From NCBI GenBank assembly GCA_029259635.1, contig JAJDEU010000038.1:1-64000 (forward strand): 64,000 bases of DNA. Reading direction: 5' to 3'. The position numbers and the translations under genes are program-made. Shown in pieces: positions 29,011 through 38,384 of the stretch (the first letter of the stretch is position 1; every line of letters starts with the position of its first letter). The notes beneath the pieces were generated by a model, which was not told the origin of the DNA, did no database searches, and saw only the letters and a program-made list of their open reading frames with translations. This DNA is from Planctomycetota bacterium (GTDB lineage: Bacteria > Planctomycetota > UBA1135 > GCA-002686595).

Positions 29011-30192
29011 TTGAACGCCGTAACGACAATCCCTAGAGCGCTTGTATTCGCGCTCGTAGCGCTGGTTCTGAGCTTGAACTCTTGCTCACCCGCTGAGGAA
29101 GCGCCGAGCGGCAAGACGACCTCGTACTTCATCAAGCTCAAGCCGGCACATCCGGCCTTCGAATATCGCGAGCTGATCAAGCGGGTTGCGGGTTGGGCCG
29201 CCGAGCGAGATCCCGTGGGGTCGGAGCTGATTATCCTCAAGCAAGGCAAACCGATCTTTCGCGGGAATTGGGGAGAGCTCGACCGAGAGCGACAAGTCGC
29301 CTGGAGTAAGAACACGATTTGTAGACTGCGCTCGCTCTCCAATCCGATCCTGACGACGGCGCTGCTCCTGCTCCAAGACAAGGGCAAGCTCGCTCTCAAT
29401 GATCCGATCGCCGAGTACCTGCCCGAGTTTGGCGTCGCGCGCTGGGGCGCGCTGACGATTGCAGAGCTATGCGGTTTGACGGCGACACTCCCGACCGCGG
29501 ACAACAAGGATCTGTTGGCCCGCTCTTCCGACCTGTGCGGGTATATCGAGTTGCTCTCCAAAGGAAAGCCGCACCGACAGGCCGTGAATCAGCGGTACTC
29601 CGAGAGCAACTTCAATGCGCTCGCCTGTTTGATCACGCGGGTGAGCGGAATGCCGGTCGAGAAGTTCTTGGAGGAGCGCATCTTCAAGCCGCTGGGCATG
29701 AAGGATAGCCGCTCGAGTTTTGGATCCTCCGATTCTTGGCGCCGCCGGCTCGCCAGCACGTACACCGTATCGGGAGGCGGTTTGGGCTATCGCCGCATCG
29801 TCGACGGTTCCGCCGAACCCGCAATCCCCTACTTTCATGCCTCGCGCGGGATCTACTCGACGGTAGAAGACTACGCGCGCTTCATGCAGTTCTGGATGGG
29901 CGCCGCTCCCTCCGGCAAGCCGGCTTTGCTATCGCGAAAGCTCCTCAAGCTCGGTCATCAAACGCCTAGGGGAGTCCCGTTTCGAGAAGGTGCGTACACG
30001 AACGTGTGGAAGGTCTACGGCGCCGAGCCACTCGACGGCAAAACTCCGGCACCCTTTGGCTATTTTGGAGGGGATGAATCGGTCGCCCTCGCTTCGCCGG
30101 AGAAGGGGCTCGTCTTTATTTACTTCACGCAGAGTCGAGGCGGTGATTCGGCTCGCGCGTTCGAGAACCTCGTCACGGAACTCTTCCGATAG
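29011..30192 (+). CDS. Beta-lactamase-fold serine hydrolase homologue, lipoprotein, probably inactive
   Basis: 393 residues from TTG 29011, with a lipoprotein signal ending in LSLNSC. The fold is that of class C beta-lactamases and DD-peptidase-like esterases (DKGKLALNDPIAEYLPEFG, ACLITRVSGMPVEKFLEE). The catalytic SxxK motif appears as RSLSNPIL, where the Lys is Asn, and the YxN motif as RYSESNFN, where Asn is Glu. The third motif region reads GYFGGDES without the usual His. The enzyme is therefore probably not catalytic and may bind a ligand or partner. The next gene starts 9 bases downstream, so the two are likely cotranscribed. Confidence 0.75.
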   Translation: MNAVTTIPRALVFALVALVLSLNSCSPAEEAPSGKTTSYFIKLKPAHPAFEYRELIKRVAGWAAERDPVGSELIILKQGKPIFRGNWGELDRERQVAWSKNTICRLRSLSNPILTTALLLLQDKGKLALNDPIAEYLPEFGVARWGALTIAELCGLTATLPTADNKDLLARSSDLCGYIELLSKGKPHRQAVNQRYSESNFNALACLITRVSGMPVEKFLEERIFKPLGMKDSRSSFGSSDSWRRRLASTYTVSGGGLGYRRIVDGSAEPAIPYFHASRGIYSTVEDYARFMQFWMGAAPSGKPALLSRKLLKLGHQTPRGVPFREGAYTNVWKVYGAEPLDGKTPAPFGYFGGDESVALASPEKGLVFIYFTQSRGGDSARAFENLVTELFR

Positions 30193-30200
30193 ATGCCGCA

Positions 30201-32420
30201 TTGAACGACTCCGCCCCTCGAAGACTGACATCGTGGCTCGCGCTCTTGGTGATTCTCGCCGGAAGCTTCGCGGTCCATCGAAGCGCGCTTGAACACGAGT
30301 TCGTCAGTTGGGATGACGACATCAATTTCTACGAGAATCCCAACCTGATCACAGGAGAGATTCGCTGGACGCTTCACTTGATCGAGCCCTACCAGGGGCT
30401 TTGGATGCCCGTGACTTACTCGGCGGCGAGCGCGATCGCAGCGGCCACTCGCGAACAAGTCGAGCCCGATCATTTTCGCCTCGATCCCGCGCCCTACCAC
30501 GCCGCGAGCCTGCTCCTTCACCTCGCGACGACGGCGCTCGTCTTCTTTCTCTTGAGGTTTTGGATAACGACGCCGACTGCGAAGCGCCGAGCACTTGCTG
30601 CGGCCATCGGCGCCCTCTTCTTCAGCATTCATCCGATTCAAGTCGAGGCCGTTCACTGGGCGACTTCTCTAAAAGACACGCTCTCGGTCTTCTTCGGGAT
30701 AGCGAGTCTCGCTTGCGTACCCGTCGCTCCAAAACGCTTCACGTGGAGATTGGTTCTCGCCTGGCTACTGCTCGCGCTCGCGCTCGCCGCCAAGCCCGCG
30801 GTCGTCGTGGTTCCCGTCGTCTGGCTCCTGTTCTCCATCGCGCGTTCCGGCCGTCCCGGACGCTGGGGTTGGCTGCACTTCGCCGTTCAACTGGCGCTCG
30901 CGATCATCGTCGCCATTCTTGCACGCAGCGCACAACCCGCCGAGACCGAAGATCCTCTCGGCCTGATGCAAAGAGCCTGGGTCTCGATCGACAGCCTCGG
31001 CTTCTACGTCACCCAGATTCTCGTGCCCACGGCGTTTTGCCCCGACTACGGACGAACGCCCGAGTTTGTTCTGGAGCAAGGCGTCACGCCCGTCCTTCTC
31101 GCCGGTTGCGCCATCCTCGCATTCATCCTGGTAATGGTTCTCCGCAAGCGTTGGAGCAACGCGCTGATTCTGCTCGCCTTGCCCGCGGCACTCGGACCGG
31201 TTCTCGGTGTCGTACCTTTCTCCCACCAGAGCATCTCGACGGTGACCGATCGCTACGCCTATCTCGCGATGCTGATCCCCGCGTTCTTCGCCGCACGAAT
31301 CCTGAGCCTTCCCAGAGTCGGGCGAGCGTGGCCCGTAGCCGTCGGTCTCGTTGTCGCTTGCGGCTTGAGCTCGGCGCGTGCGGGGAATCATTGGCAAGAC
31401 ACCGACTCGCTCTGGAGGAACGTGCTCCGCGTCAATCCGAACTCGGCTTCGGCCTGGACGAACCTGGGCTATCAACATGAACGCGCCGGGCGCAGCGATG
31501 AAGCGATGGAGCACTATGAACGCGCGATCGCCGCTTCTCCGAGGTCGGCGTTGGCCTACAACAACATCGGGAACATTCACTTTCGCGCGAATCGAATCGA
31601 TGAGGCTTTTCGCGCGTACGGGCGCGCGCACAAAGCGAATCCAAAAGATCTTCACGCGCGCAACAATCTCGGAGTCATCCATCACAGACGCGGCGAGCTC
31701 GAAGAGGCCGAGGCTTTATTTCAAACCGTCATCGACATCAATCCCAACTTTGCGCCCGCGCATCACAACCGCGGGTTGGTGGCGATGGAACTCGACGAGT
31801 TCGGTGTAGCCGAGCGGCACTTTGCGGAAGCCCTGCGAGTGGATCCCGGCTACGCGCAAGCGCGGCGCGGACTCGCCAAAGTTCTTGCGACTCGCGGGAT
31901 GGTCGTGCAAGCGAGAGCAGAGCTCTCACGCGCTTGTGGCATCGCCGAAGGCCAAGCGGAGTTCGAGCTCAGGTGGGCCGCTCTGCTTCAGGGTGCGGGC
32001 GGAGGCCTCGATGAAGTTCGCGAGGCACGCTATCGCGCATACGAATTGGGATGGCGCGAAGCGGAGTTTCTAGCGCAACTCGGTGTCGGCTTGCTGCTCA
32101 GCGATCAGCCCGGGCGAGCGGAAACCGTGTTGCGTGAAGCCGTCGAGCTCGGCACGACGAGTCTCCAGCCGCGACTCGAGCTCGCCCGACTGGATCGGGA
32201 AGCCGATCGTTGGGAAGAGTCGCGCGAGCTTCTCATCGAGACGGTGCGCGACTATTCCTTTGAGCCCGAGCCGTGGCACAACCTCGCGCTCTATCACCAA
32301 CACCATGGCGACTCGGACAAGGCGAAGGACGCCGTTCAAACGGCACTTCGGTTGAATCCGAACTTTGCTCCGAGTCTTGAGCTAGCTGCCGAACTCGAGC
32401 TTGCTGAACTGCCGGAGTAA
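30201..32420 (+). CDS. TMTC-like membrane protein with C-terminal TPR repeats
   Basis: 739 residues from TTG 30201. Residues 1 to about 400 form a polytopic membrane domain with an early acidic motif (FVSWDDDINFYENPNL) and WATSLKDTLS, as in the GT-C-like TMTC/DUF1736 O-mannosyltransferase group. Residues about 405-739 are TPRs, for example WTNLGYQHERAGRSDEAMEH and AYNNIGNIHFRANRIDEAFR. In animals TMTC proteins mannosylate cadherins; bacterial homologues are common in Planctomycetes but their acceptor is not known. The gene converges on the sulfatase/TPR lipoprotein gene 29 bases away. Confidence 0.8.
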   Translation: MNDSAPRRLTSWLALLVILAGSFAVHRSALEHEFVSWDDDINFYENPNLITGEIRWTLHLIEPYQGLWMPVTYSAASAIAAATREQVEPDHFRLDPAPYHAASLLLHLATTALVFFLLRFWITTPTAKRRALAAAIGALFFSIHPIQVEAVHWATSLKDTLSVFFGIASLACVPVAPKRFTWRLVLAWLLLALALAAKPAVVVVPVVWLLFSIARSGRPGRWGWLHFAVQLALAIIVAILARSAQPAETEDPLGLMQRAWVSIDSLGFYVTQILVPTAFCPDYGRTPEFVLEQGVTPVLLAGCAILAFILVMVLRKRWSNALILLALPAALGPVLGVVPFSHQSISTVTDRYAYLAMLIPAFFAARILSLPRVGRAWPVAVGLVVACGLSSARAGNHWQDTDSLWRNVLRVNPNSASAWTNLGYQHERAGRSDEAMEHYERAIAASPRSALAYNNIGNIHFRANRIDEAFRAYGRAHKANPKDLHARNNLGVIHHRRGELEEAEALFQTVIDINPNFAPAHHNRGLVAMELDEFGVAERHFAEALRVDPGYAQARRGLAKVLATRGMVVQARAELSRACGIAEGQAEFELRWAALLQGAGGGLDEVREARYRAYELGWREAEFLAQLGVGLLLSDQPGRAETVLREAVELGTTSLQPRLELARLDREADRWEESRELLIETVRDYSFEPEPWHNLALYHQHHGDSDKAKDAVQTALRLNPNFAPSLELAAELELAELPE

Positions 32421-32449
32421 GTCGGCGAGTACTCGCACCGGCGAACGGC

Positions 32450-35005
32450 TCAGTCCTTATCTCCGGCGCTCGTCTCTGTGGGCTCCGCAACTTGTGATTC
32501 GGGAGCATCGGGCGTCGATTCGGCGCTTTCGGAGGGAGCTGGCGGCATACCGAACGGCTCGCCCATCGCGTAGCTGGCAATGACCGCATCAAGCGACGAC
32601 GCGAAAGTCACGTCACCATCCGCGCGCGCTTGCATCTGCGCTCGATTCGCAGCGGCAAGCGCCGCGGGGAATCGCTCGGCCTGCGCATAGGCGGCCGCCA
32701 AAATCTCCAGTGCGCGAGATGACCGCCCGCCGGTCAGATCCACTGCTCGCTCTGCCAGCGCGATCGCGCGCGGCGAATCGCGCATTTCGAGCACGGGCGT
32801 CGTCACTAAGAAACGCGCGAGGCTAGCCGTCGGATCGACGTGGCTCGGCGCGAGTTGCAGCGCGATTCGATACTCATTGAGTGCGACCTCATAGTTGCCG
32901 TAATCCACGGCCATGTTCGCACGATTCAAGTGCGGTCGGAAGAAGTCCGGCGCAAGCTCCATGGCCGCGAGATAGTGCTCCAGCGCTTTCTCCGGCTGTC
33001 CCAGTCGTTGGTACGCAACACCGAGATCGTTGCGCAAGTCGGCCGAGTCGACGTCTTCCATCGCCGCTTCGAACTGCGGGATAGCGCCTTCAAAGTCTCC
33101 TTTCGCCAGCAGAAGCCCGGCAATCGCACGGTGGGCGAGCCCCCACCCGGGCTTTTGTTCGAGCGCGATTTGAAAGTGCTCGAGCGCCTTCGCCGGCATA
33201 CCGCGATCGCCGAAGACATGGGCCATGTTGTAGTGCGCCTCCGGATACTCCTCGCGTAGACGAATCGCTTCGGCGTAGGAACCGGTGGCGAGATCAAAGC
33301 GCCCTTCCGTCCGCAAAATATTCCCCATGCAGACGTGCGCCGCCGCCATCTCGGGTGCGGCTTCCAGCGCGAACTCGATATGCGGTCGCGCCCCGGCAGA
33401 GTCGCCCATTTGTTGCAAAACGTCGCCGAAGCTGTAGTGCACGCCGGGGTCTTCCGGCGCGAGATCTACCGCGCGCTTTAAGGGTTCCAATGCGCTCTGA
33501 AGATCACCGAACTCCGCGTAGACCTTGCCGAGCTCCGCGTGAAAGCTCGGTGTTTCCGGGCTGAGCTCGATCAGTCGTCGCGCAATGGCGAGATGTTCGG
33601 CCGGCTCGATCGTCTCTTCGCTTACTCGTCGCCGCAGTTGCGCGTTGAGGTCTTTGACGGGCAGGCGTTCCTTGATGTCGGCGAGCTCCATCCAGCTGTC
33701 CGGTACCGCCGTCGTGTCGCTCGCGACATAACCGAGTCCGGCCAGTTGTTCGGATTCTTCAGCGGAGAGCGTAGTCACCGTGCTCGAGCGACTACCGACT
33801 TCCGCCTCGAGCGCGCTCAGCTGTGCTTCCAACTCGCGCACGATCGCCTTCCGCGCGACCGCCAGATTCGCGAGCTCGCCTCGATCACTCGCTCGGTCGT
33901 ACAGCTCGATCTGCGGAGTGCGCACGTACTTCCACTCGGCCGTCGTCAGACTGCGCTGCGGAGCCCAACGAAAACTCGTCCACGGCAAATCGGTCTCGGC
34001 GTAGCCCACGCCGGACTCCATCGGATGGCCTTCGAGCGCCGCGACGAGGCTGCGCCCGTGCGCGCGATCGCTCGGCACTTGCAAGATTTCGATCAGTGTC
34101 GGGTGAATATCCTCAAGCGAGACGAGCGCAGAAACGCGCTCTCCGGCCTTGGCGCGAGGCCCTGCGATGATCAGCGGCACGTGCAAAACCTCCTCATTCA
34201 ATAGGTACGCGTGTTCGATCTCGGAGTGATCGCCGAGTCCTTCGCCGTGATCCGAAACGACGATAACGATCGTGTTCGCCTCCTTACCGCTCGCGTTCAG
34301 CCACGTGGCCAATCGACCGAACTGCTCATCGACGAATGCGATCTCACCGTCGTAGGTTCCGGTTTCGGTCGCTTCCGCGCCCTCCTCGTGCAGATACCAC
34401 GGGAAGTGCGCGTCATACAGGTGCACCCATGCGAAGAATGGCGCGTCGCTCTCCTCGTCTAGCCACGTCAGCGCCGAGTCTACGACCTGATCGCCCGCGC
34501 GATACTTCGCGAGCCCGTTGTCGACCTTTTGTTCGTAGGCATTCGAGAGATCATCGTCGTAGTGGTCGAAGCCTTGCGCGAGGCCAAATTTCTCGTTCAA
34601 GACAAAGGCCGCGACGAACGCGCCGGTGCGATAGCCGCGCGTCGACAAACGCTCGGCCAAGGTCGTCACGTCGTCGTCGAGTTTGTGAACGCCGTTGACG
34701 CGCGCACCATGTTGCGGCGGAAGCAAGCCCGTCATCATCGTCGAGTGAGCGGGCAGCGTCATCGGCGCGGGCGTGTAGGCCTCTTCAAAGAGAACGCCGC
34801 GCTGGGCGAGGCTGTCGATCGCGGGAGTGCGAGCGGCTTCGTAACCGTAAGCGCCGAGGTGATCCGCGCGCACCGTATCGATCGTCACGAGCAGCACGTT
34901 GTGATTGTCGGTGGTTCGCGTTGCGTCACAGGAACTCGCGAGCGAGAGTCCGAGGAGAGAAACGCAAATGACAAACAGGCGGAAGTGACGTGGCATGGAT
35001 TTCAT
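32450..35005 (-). CDS. Sulfatase-superfamily lipoprotein with C-terminal TPRs
   Basis: 851 residues with a lipoprotein signal ending in LASSC. The sulfatase/phosphodiesterase-like domain covers about 35-450: LLVTIDTVRADHLGAYGYE, and VVSDHGEGLGDH for metal binding. At the activation site TPAPMTLPAHSTMMTG has Thr in place of the formylglycine Cys/Ser. A TPR array covers about 480-800 (HLAIARRLIELSPETPSFHA, ALEHFQIALEQKPGWG). The C-terminus is acidic and disordered. This fusion suggests a hydrolase docked on a protein partner at the membrane. An alternative start lies 9 bases downstream. It is divergent from the beta-propeller gene. Confidence 0.85.
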   Translation of the reverse strand: MKSMPRHFRLFVICVSLLGLSLASSCDATRTTDNHNVLLVTIDTVRADHLGAYGYEAARTPAIDSLAQRGVLFEEAYTPAPMTLPAHSTMMTGLLPPQHGARVNGVHKLDDDVTTLAERLSTRGYRTGAFVAAFVLNEKFGLAQGFDHYDDDLSNAYEQKVDNGLAKYRAGDQVVDSALTWLDEESDAPFFAWVHLYDAHFPWYLHEEGAEATETGTYDGEIAFVDEQFGRLATWLNASGKEANTIVIVVSDHGEGLGDHSEIEHAYLLNEEVLHVPLIIAGPRAKAGERVSALVSLEDIHPTLIEILQVPSDRAHGRSLVAALEGHPMESGVGYAETDLPWTSFRWAPQRSLTTAEWKYVRTPQIELYDRASDRGELANLAVARKAIVRELEAQLSALEAEVGSRSSTVTTLSAEESEQLAGLGYVASDTTAVPDSWMELADIKERLPVKDLNAQLRRRVSEETIEPAEHLAIARRLIELSPETPSFHAELGKVYAEFGDLQSALEPLKRAVDLAPEDPGVHYSFGDVLQQMGDSAGARPHIEFALEAAPEMAAAHVCMGNILRTEGRFDLATGSYAEAIRLREEYPEAHYNMAHVFGDRGMPAKALEHFQIALEQKPGWGLAHRAIAGLLLAKGDFEGAIPQFEAAMEDVDSADLRNDLGVAYQRLGQPEKALEHYLAAMELAPDFFRPHLNRANMAVDYGNYEVALNEYRIALQLAPSHVDPTASLARFLVTTPVLEMRDSPRAIALAERAVDLTGGRSSRALEILAAAYAQAERFPAALAAANRAQMQARADGDVTFASSLDAVIASYAMGEPFGMPPAPSESAESTPDAPESQVAEPTETSAGDKD

Positions 35006-35326
35006 CGCTCGAACATCAAAAATGTTCTATTGAGGGGAAGCTCGTCTGACGCAAAAACAACAATCGCAATACGAGTGCGTTGTCGTCATAAATGGCTCGG
35101 ATCGCAAAGAGCTCGTCGGACTCCAGCGGGGAGTTAGAGTATAGATTGCGAATCCTTCGCGTCCGTGGCCAAAGTCCAAACTGGGATTGCCGCCAAGCAG
35201 AGGTGGAATGCGGTCTTGGAGTCGACAGGTTTCGGCCCTGGCGGTTATCATCAGCCCCTCGCATTCCCCTCCAAAGATGGGAATGGCGAAAACGCCGGTT
35301 CCGCTTCACGTCCCGAAAAGACTCCT
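35006..35326. other. Divergent intergenic region with a GAACAT-n5-ATGTTC palindrome
   Basis: About 320 bases between the divergent sulfatase/TPR and beta-propeller genes. A perfect 6-bp inverted repeat (35011-35016 and 35022-35027) lies 6 bases in front of the sulfatase start and could be an operator or hide its ribosome-binding site. No convincing promoter or gene was seen in the rest. Confidence 0.4.
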
Positions 35327-37516
35327 ATGGCATTCGGTCAATTGTTCAGGATCTGCTCGTCCGCTGTTCGACGCGTTCTATCGCGCTTCTCGACGGCCAT
35401 CTTGCTCGGCTTTCTGGCAATGACAGCGGCCTGCACCGGAAGCGTGAATGTTGTTGTTATCGCAACGGGTCTAAGCGCGGGCACGCACACGCGCTTCGCT
35501 TATGTGGCGAACCGCAACGACAACACCCTGTCCATCTTTGTCGTCGACACGCTCTTTGACGTCAATGGCGACAAGGGCCAGATGCGACACAACGGCTATG
35601 TGGTCACGGGCACCGAGCCCGTCTCCGTTGCTGCCGATCCTTCGGGCAGCTTTGTCTTCGTGGCGAACTCTGGGGACGACACTCTCTCCGCCTACGCCGT
35701 CGACGAAGACAATGGTCGATTGACCGAAGTTGCCGGATCTCCATTCGGCACGGGCATGACACCGGCGTCCGTTGCTGTTAGCCCATCGGGAACGTTCGTG
35801 TTTGTCGCCAATTCCGGCGACAACACCGTCTCCGTTTTCTCGGTCGATATCCTCACGGGCGTCTTGACGGAAGTCATGAGTTCACCGTTTGCGACCGGAG
35901 CGAATCCCATGGCCGTGGCATCGACTGCTGGCGACGGATTGATCTTCGTCGCGAACACGGATGACAACACGGTGTCGAGCTTCTCCTACGATCCGTCCGT
36001 TGGCGAATTAACAGAGGTCACGGGTTCTCCCTTCCCGACCGGAACTGGGCCCACCTCCATAACCGTTAACTCGACCGGCTCGATCGCCTACGTCACGAAT
36101 TTCTTGGGAGGGACTGTTTCGGCTTTTGCTGTTTCCAATAAGGGGCAACTCGCTGAATTGGGCTCGTCTCCTTATCTAACGCAGAACAATCCGTTTTCAG
36201 TAACGGTAAGCCCCACGGGGCGCTTCGCCTACGTCACCAATTTTGGATCGAATAACGTGTCGGGCTTCGACATTCTGAGTGACGGCTCCCTGATGGAGAT
36301 CGTGGGCTCTCCATTTGGTTCTGGAACGGATCCCATCTCGTTCGCCATGGATTTGTCGGAGTGCTCTGCGGTTGCCGTGAACTCCGGCGAAAATTCAGTG
36401 TCGGAATACACCGTCGATTCGCTTACGGGTGAGCTTCTGTTTGACCGAATCGTTCGAACGAGAGTGGGGCCAGCCTCGATCTCGATGGCTGCGGGTATGC
36501 GACCGGTTACTTTTTTGCCGCAATTCGCGTACACGGCAAATCAAAATTCCGCAGACGTCTCGTCATACTCCATCGACAGTTTGACGGGCGAGTTGACAGA
36601 GCTTGCGAACTCACCTGCGCCTGCCGGATCAACGGCCTTCGATGTCGTTCTCGACCCGCTCGGTGACTTCGCTTATGTCCCGAGCGCCGGCACATCTACG
36701 CTTTCGTTTTACCGAATCGGGAGTGACGGAGCCTTGACCGAACTCTCGGGGTTGCCCTTTGGTTCCGGATCACCGATTACGGTTCCCAGTGCTCAAGCTG
36801 CCGCCGTCGATCCCTCGGGTAGGTTCGTCTACGCGGGAAGTAACACGTCAGTACTCGGTTTTACGATCGATAGAGCCAGTGGCTCGCTCACGGCAATGAG
36901 CATGGCATTCCCCGCGGGGATCGTTGGAATTGATGGAGTAAGAGTGGACCCGACCGGTAGATTCTTAATCGCCGTCGGTGGCACCCAAGCGCATTCTTTA
37001 AGCATTGACAGTACTACCGGTGAACTAGCCGCCGTCTCCACCTCTAGTTCCGGATCGAACTCTCACTATGTCGAGATTTCCCCCGCCGGTACCTCGGCCT
37101 ACGTCTCCGATCGAAGTGGTGGCATCACGAGGCTGACGATCAGCTCGACTGGGGTGCTGAGCGCCGCCACCGTCAACACAACCCCGCCGAATGTCTCATT
37201 TTCGAGCGAGCTTGATCCCACGGGCAAGTTCTTGCTCGCACCCGATCTCGGATCCTCGAACGCGATTGTGTTCTCGATCAACAGCGTCGGCGGCGCCATA
37301 ACGAACATAGGAACCGTTCCTGGGCTGAGCAGCCCTACTGGAGCTGCTGTCGATATATCGGTGAGGTTTGCCTACTTTTGTAATTTCGGAAACAGCACGA
37401 TTTCCCAGTTCACCATTGATCCCGCAACCGGAACGTTAACGCCCCTAGTTGGAGCCGCCTCGGTTGCAACTGGAAGTGGCCCGCTCGGAATGACGACATC
37501 GGGAATCTATCGATAA
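35327..37516 (+). CDS. Beta-propeller lipoprotein (lactonase/YncE-like repeats)
   Basis: About 729 residues from the ATG at 35327, which places the lipoprotein signal (LLGFLAMTAAC) correctly; the frame is open from 35165. The mature protein is a tandem array of about 14 blades of the 40-50-residue 6-phosphogluconolactonase/YncE type, each with the pattern FVFVANSGDNTVSVFSVD, then GxLTEVxGSPF and PxSVAVSPSG. This makes about two seven-bladed propellers. Enzymatic lactonases have only one propeller, so this is more likely a surface-anchored binding or structural protein. Repeats are diverged at DNA level. Confidence 0.8.
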   Translation: MAFGQLFRICSSAVRRVLSRFSTAILLGFLAMTAACTGSVNVVVIATGLSAGTHTRFAYVANRNDNTLSIFVVDTLFDVNGDKGQMRHNGYVVTGTEPVSVAADPSGSFVFVANSGDDTLSAYAVDEDNGRLTEVAGSPFGTGMTPASVAVSPSGTFVFVANSGDNTVSVFSVDILTGVLTEVMSSPFATGANPMAVASTAGDGLIFVANTDDNTVSSFSYDPSVGELTEVTGSPFPTGTGPTSITVNSTGSIAYVTNFLGGTVSAFAVSNKGQLAELGSSPYLTQNNPFSVTVSPTGRFAYVTNFGSNNVSGFDILSDGSLMEIVGSPFGSGTDPISFAMDLSECSAVAVNSGENSVSEYTVDSLTGELLFDRIVRTRVGPASISMAAGMRPVTFLPQFAYTANQNSADVSSYSIDSLTGELTELANSPAPAGSTAFDVVLDPLGDFAYVPSAGTSTLSFYRIGSDGALTELSGLPFGSGSPITVPSAQAAAVDPSGRFVYAGSNTSVLGFTIDRASGSLTAMSMAFPAGIVGIDGVRVDPTGRFLIAVGGTQAHSLSIDSTTGELAAVSTSSSGSNSHYVEISPAGTSAYVSDRSGGITRLTISSTGVLSAATVNTTPPNVSFSSELDPTGKFLLAPDLGSSNAIVFSINSVGGAITNIGTVPGLSSPTGAAVDISVRFAYFCNFGNSTISQFTIDPATGTLTPLVGAASVATGSGPLGMTTSGIYR

Positions 37517-37595
37517 CGATCGGCCGCAAATCCGCGAAGCGGGGAATTGCGACTGACGGTGTTCGCCGAACCAAGTAGAATGCGGGGCACCGGCC

Positions 37596-38384
37596 ATGGA
37601 ACACGATCTTTCCCCACCCGCAGTTGTGCCCGCCGCGCCTGAATCGGAACCTGAGCTCGAAGTTCTCGCTCCTCCGACGGGGTCGGAATCGAGTGCGAGT
37701 GACAGGGCATCGACGACGCAAGTCGCCACCGCTTGGATCCTCGCTCTCTCCGTCGCCGCAATCTCTGCAGCGGGATTGCAGTACGCATCGAAGCAAACCG
37801 ATTACGGCTTCTTTCTGCTCGCGCTCTGTATCGTCATCGTCTTCGGCGCTACATGGAGCGACGTCGCGACACGGCGTATTCCAAACGTACTCACTTACCC
37901 GGCGATCATCCTCGGCTTCGCCTTCAACGGAGTGCTGCCTTTTCTCGTCGAGCGCTGGCATCTGGATACGGCCGAAGTGTTCCTCGGCGCCTCCGGAACG
38001 CTCGAGTGCGTCCAGGGCTTCGGGCTGTGCGCCGCGATCGGCATTGTCAGCTTCATGGCTCGCGGCCTGGGCGGCGGAGACGTGAAGTTGCTCGCGGCGG
38101 TCGGCGCGATGATCGGATTCGCGAGCGTAGTTGCCGTTCTCTTCAATACGCTGCTCGTCGCAGCGGTGATCGGAATCCTCAATTGGCTCGTCGGCGGAAC
38201 GCTTATGCGCCGGCTACAGGGCCTCGCCCACTCGATCTACTTCAGCATCATCATGCGCGCCGACATGCGCGAGGTTTACCGCTTTCGCCCGACCGAGAGC
38301 CCCTTCGCTCTCTCCCTATTGATCGGGCTCATCTCTGCACAGTTCGTGGCCCTCCATCAAAGGATCTGGGAGGTCTCATGGTAG
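37596..38384 (+). CDS. cpaA: Prepilin peptidase of the Tad system (CpaA/TadV)
   Basis: 262 residues: a cytoplasmic acidic leader of about 45 residues, unusual for CpaA, then six or so membrane helices. The two catalytic Asp of the A24 aspartyl peptidases are in WSDVATRRIPN (near 89) and GGGDVKLLAA (near 165). It should cleave the two small prepilins encoded at 51602-52079 after Gly. It overlaps the following gene by 7 bases and is the first gene of the Tad operon. Confidence 0.85.
   Translation: MEHDLSPPAVVPAAPESEPELEVLAPPTGSESSASDRASTTQVATAWILALSVAAISAAGLQYASKQTDYGFFLLALCIVIVFGATWSDVATRRIPNVLTYPAIILGFAFNGVLPFLVERWHLDTAEVFLGASGTLECVQGFGLCAAIGIVSFMARGLGGGDVKLLAAVGAMIGFASVVAVLFNTLLVAAVIGILNWLVGGTLMRRLQGLAHSIYFSIIMRADMREVYRFRPTESPFALSLLIGLISAQFVALHQRIWEVSW

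Noticed and set aside
35011..35027. LexA box
   Set aside because: The known GAAC-n4-GTTC spacing is not met; here the gap between GAAC and GTTC is 9 bases.
35600..37450. Possible CRISPR or tandem DNA repeat in the beta-propeller gene
   Set aside because: The repeats are protein-level blades of varying DNA sequence and spacing, all within one reading frame.
37733..38377. Extension of the first TadE-like gene into cpaA
   Set aside because: Arg-rich shadow of cpaA; the ATG at 38378 overlaps the cpaA stop as expected in this operon.
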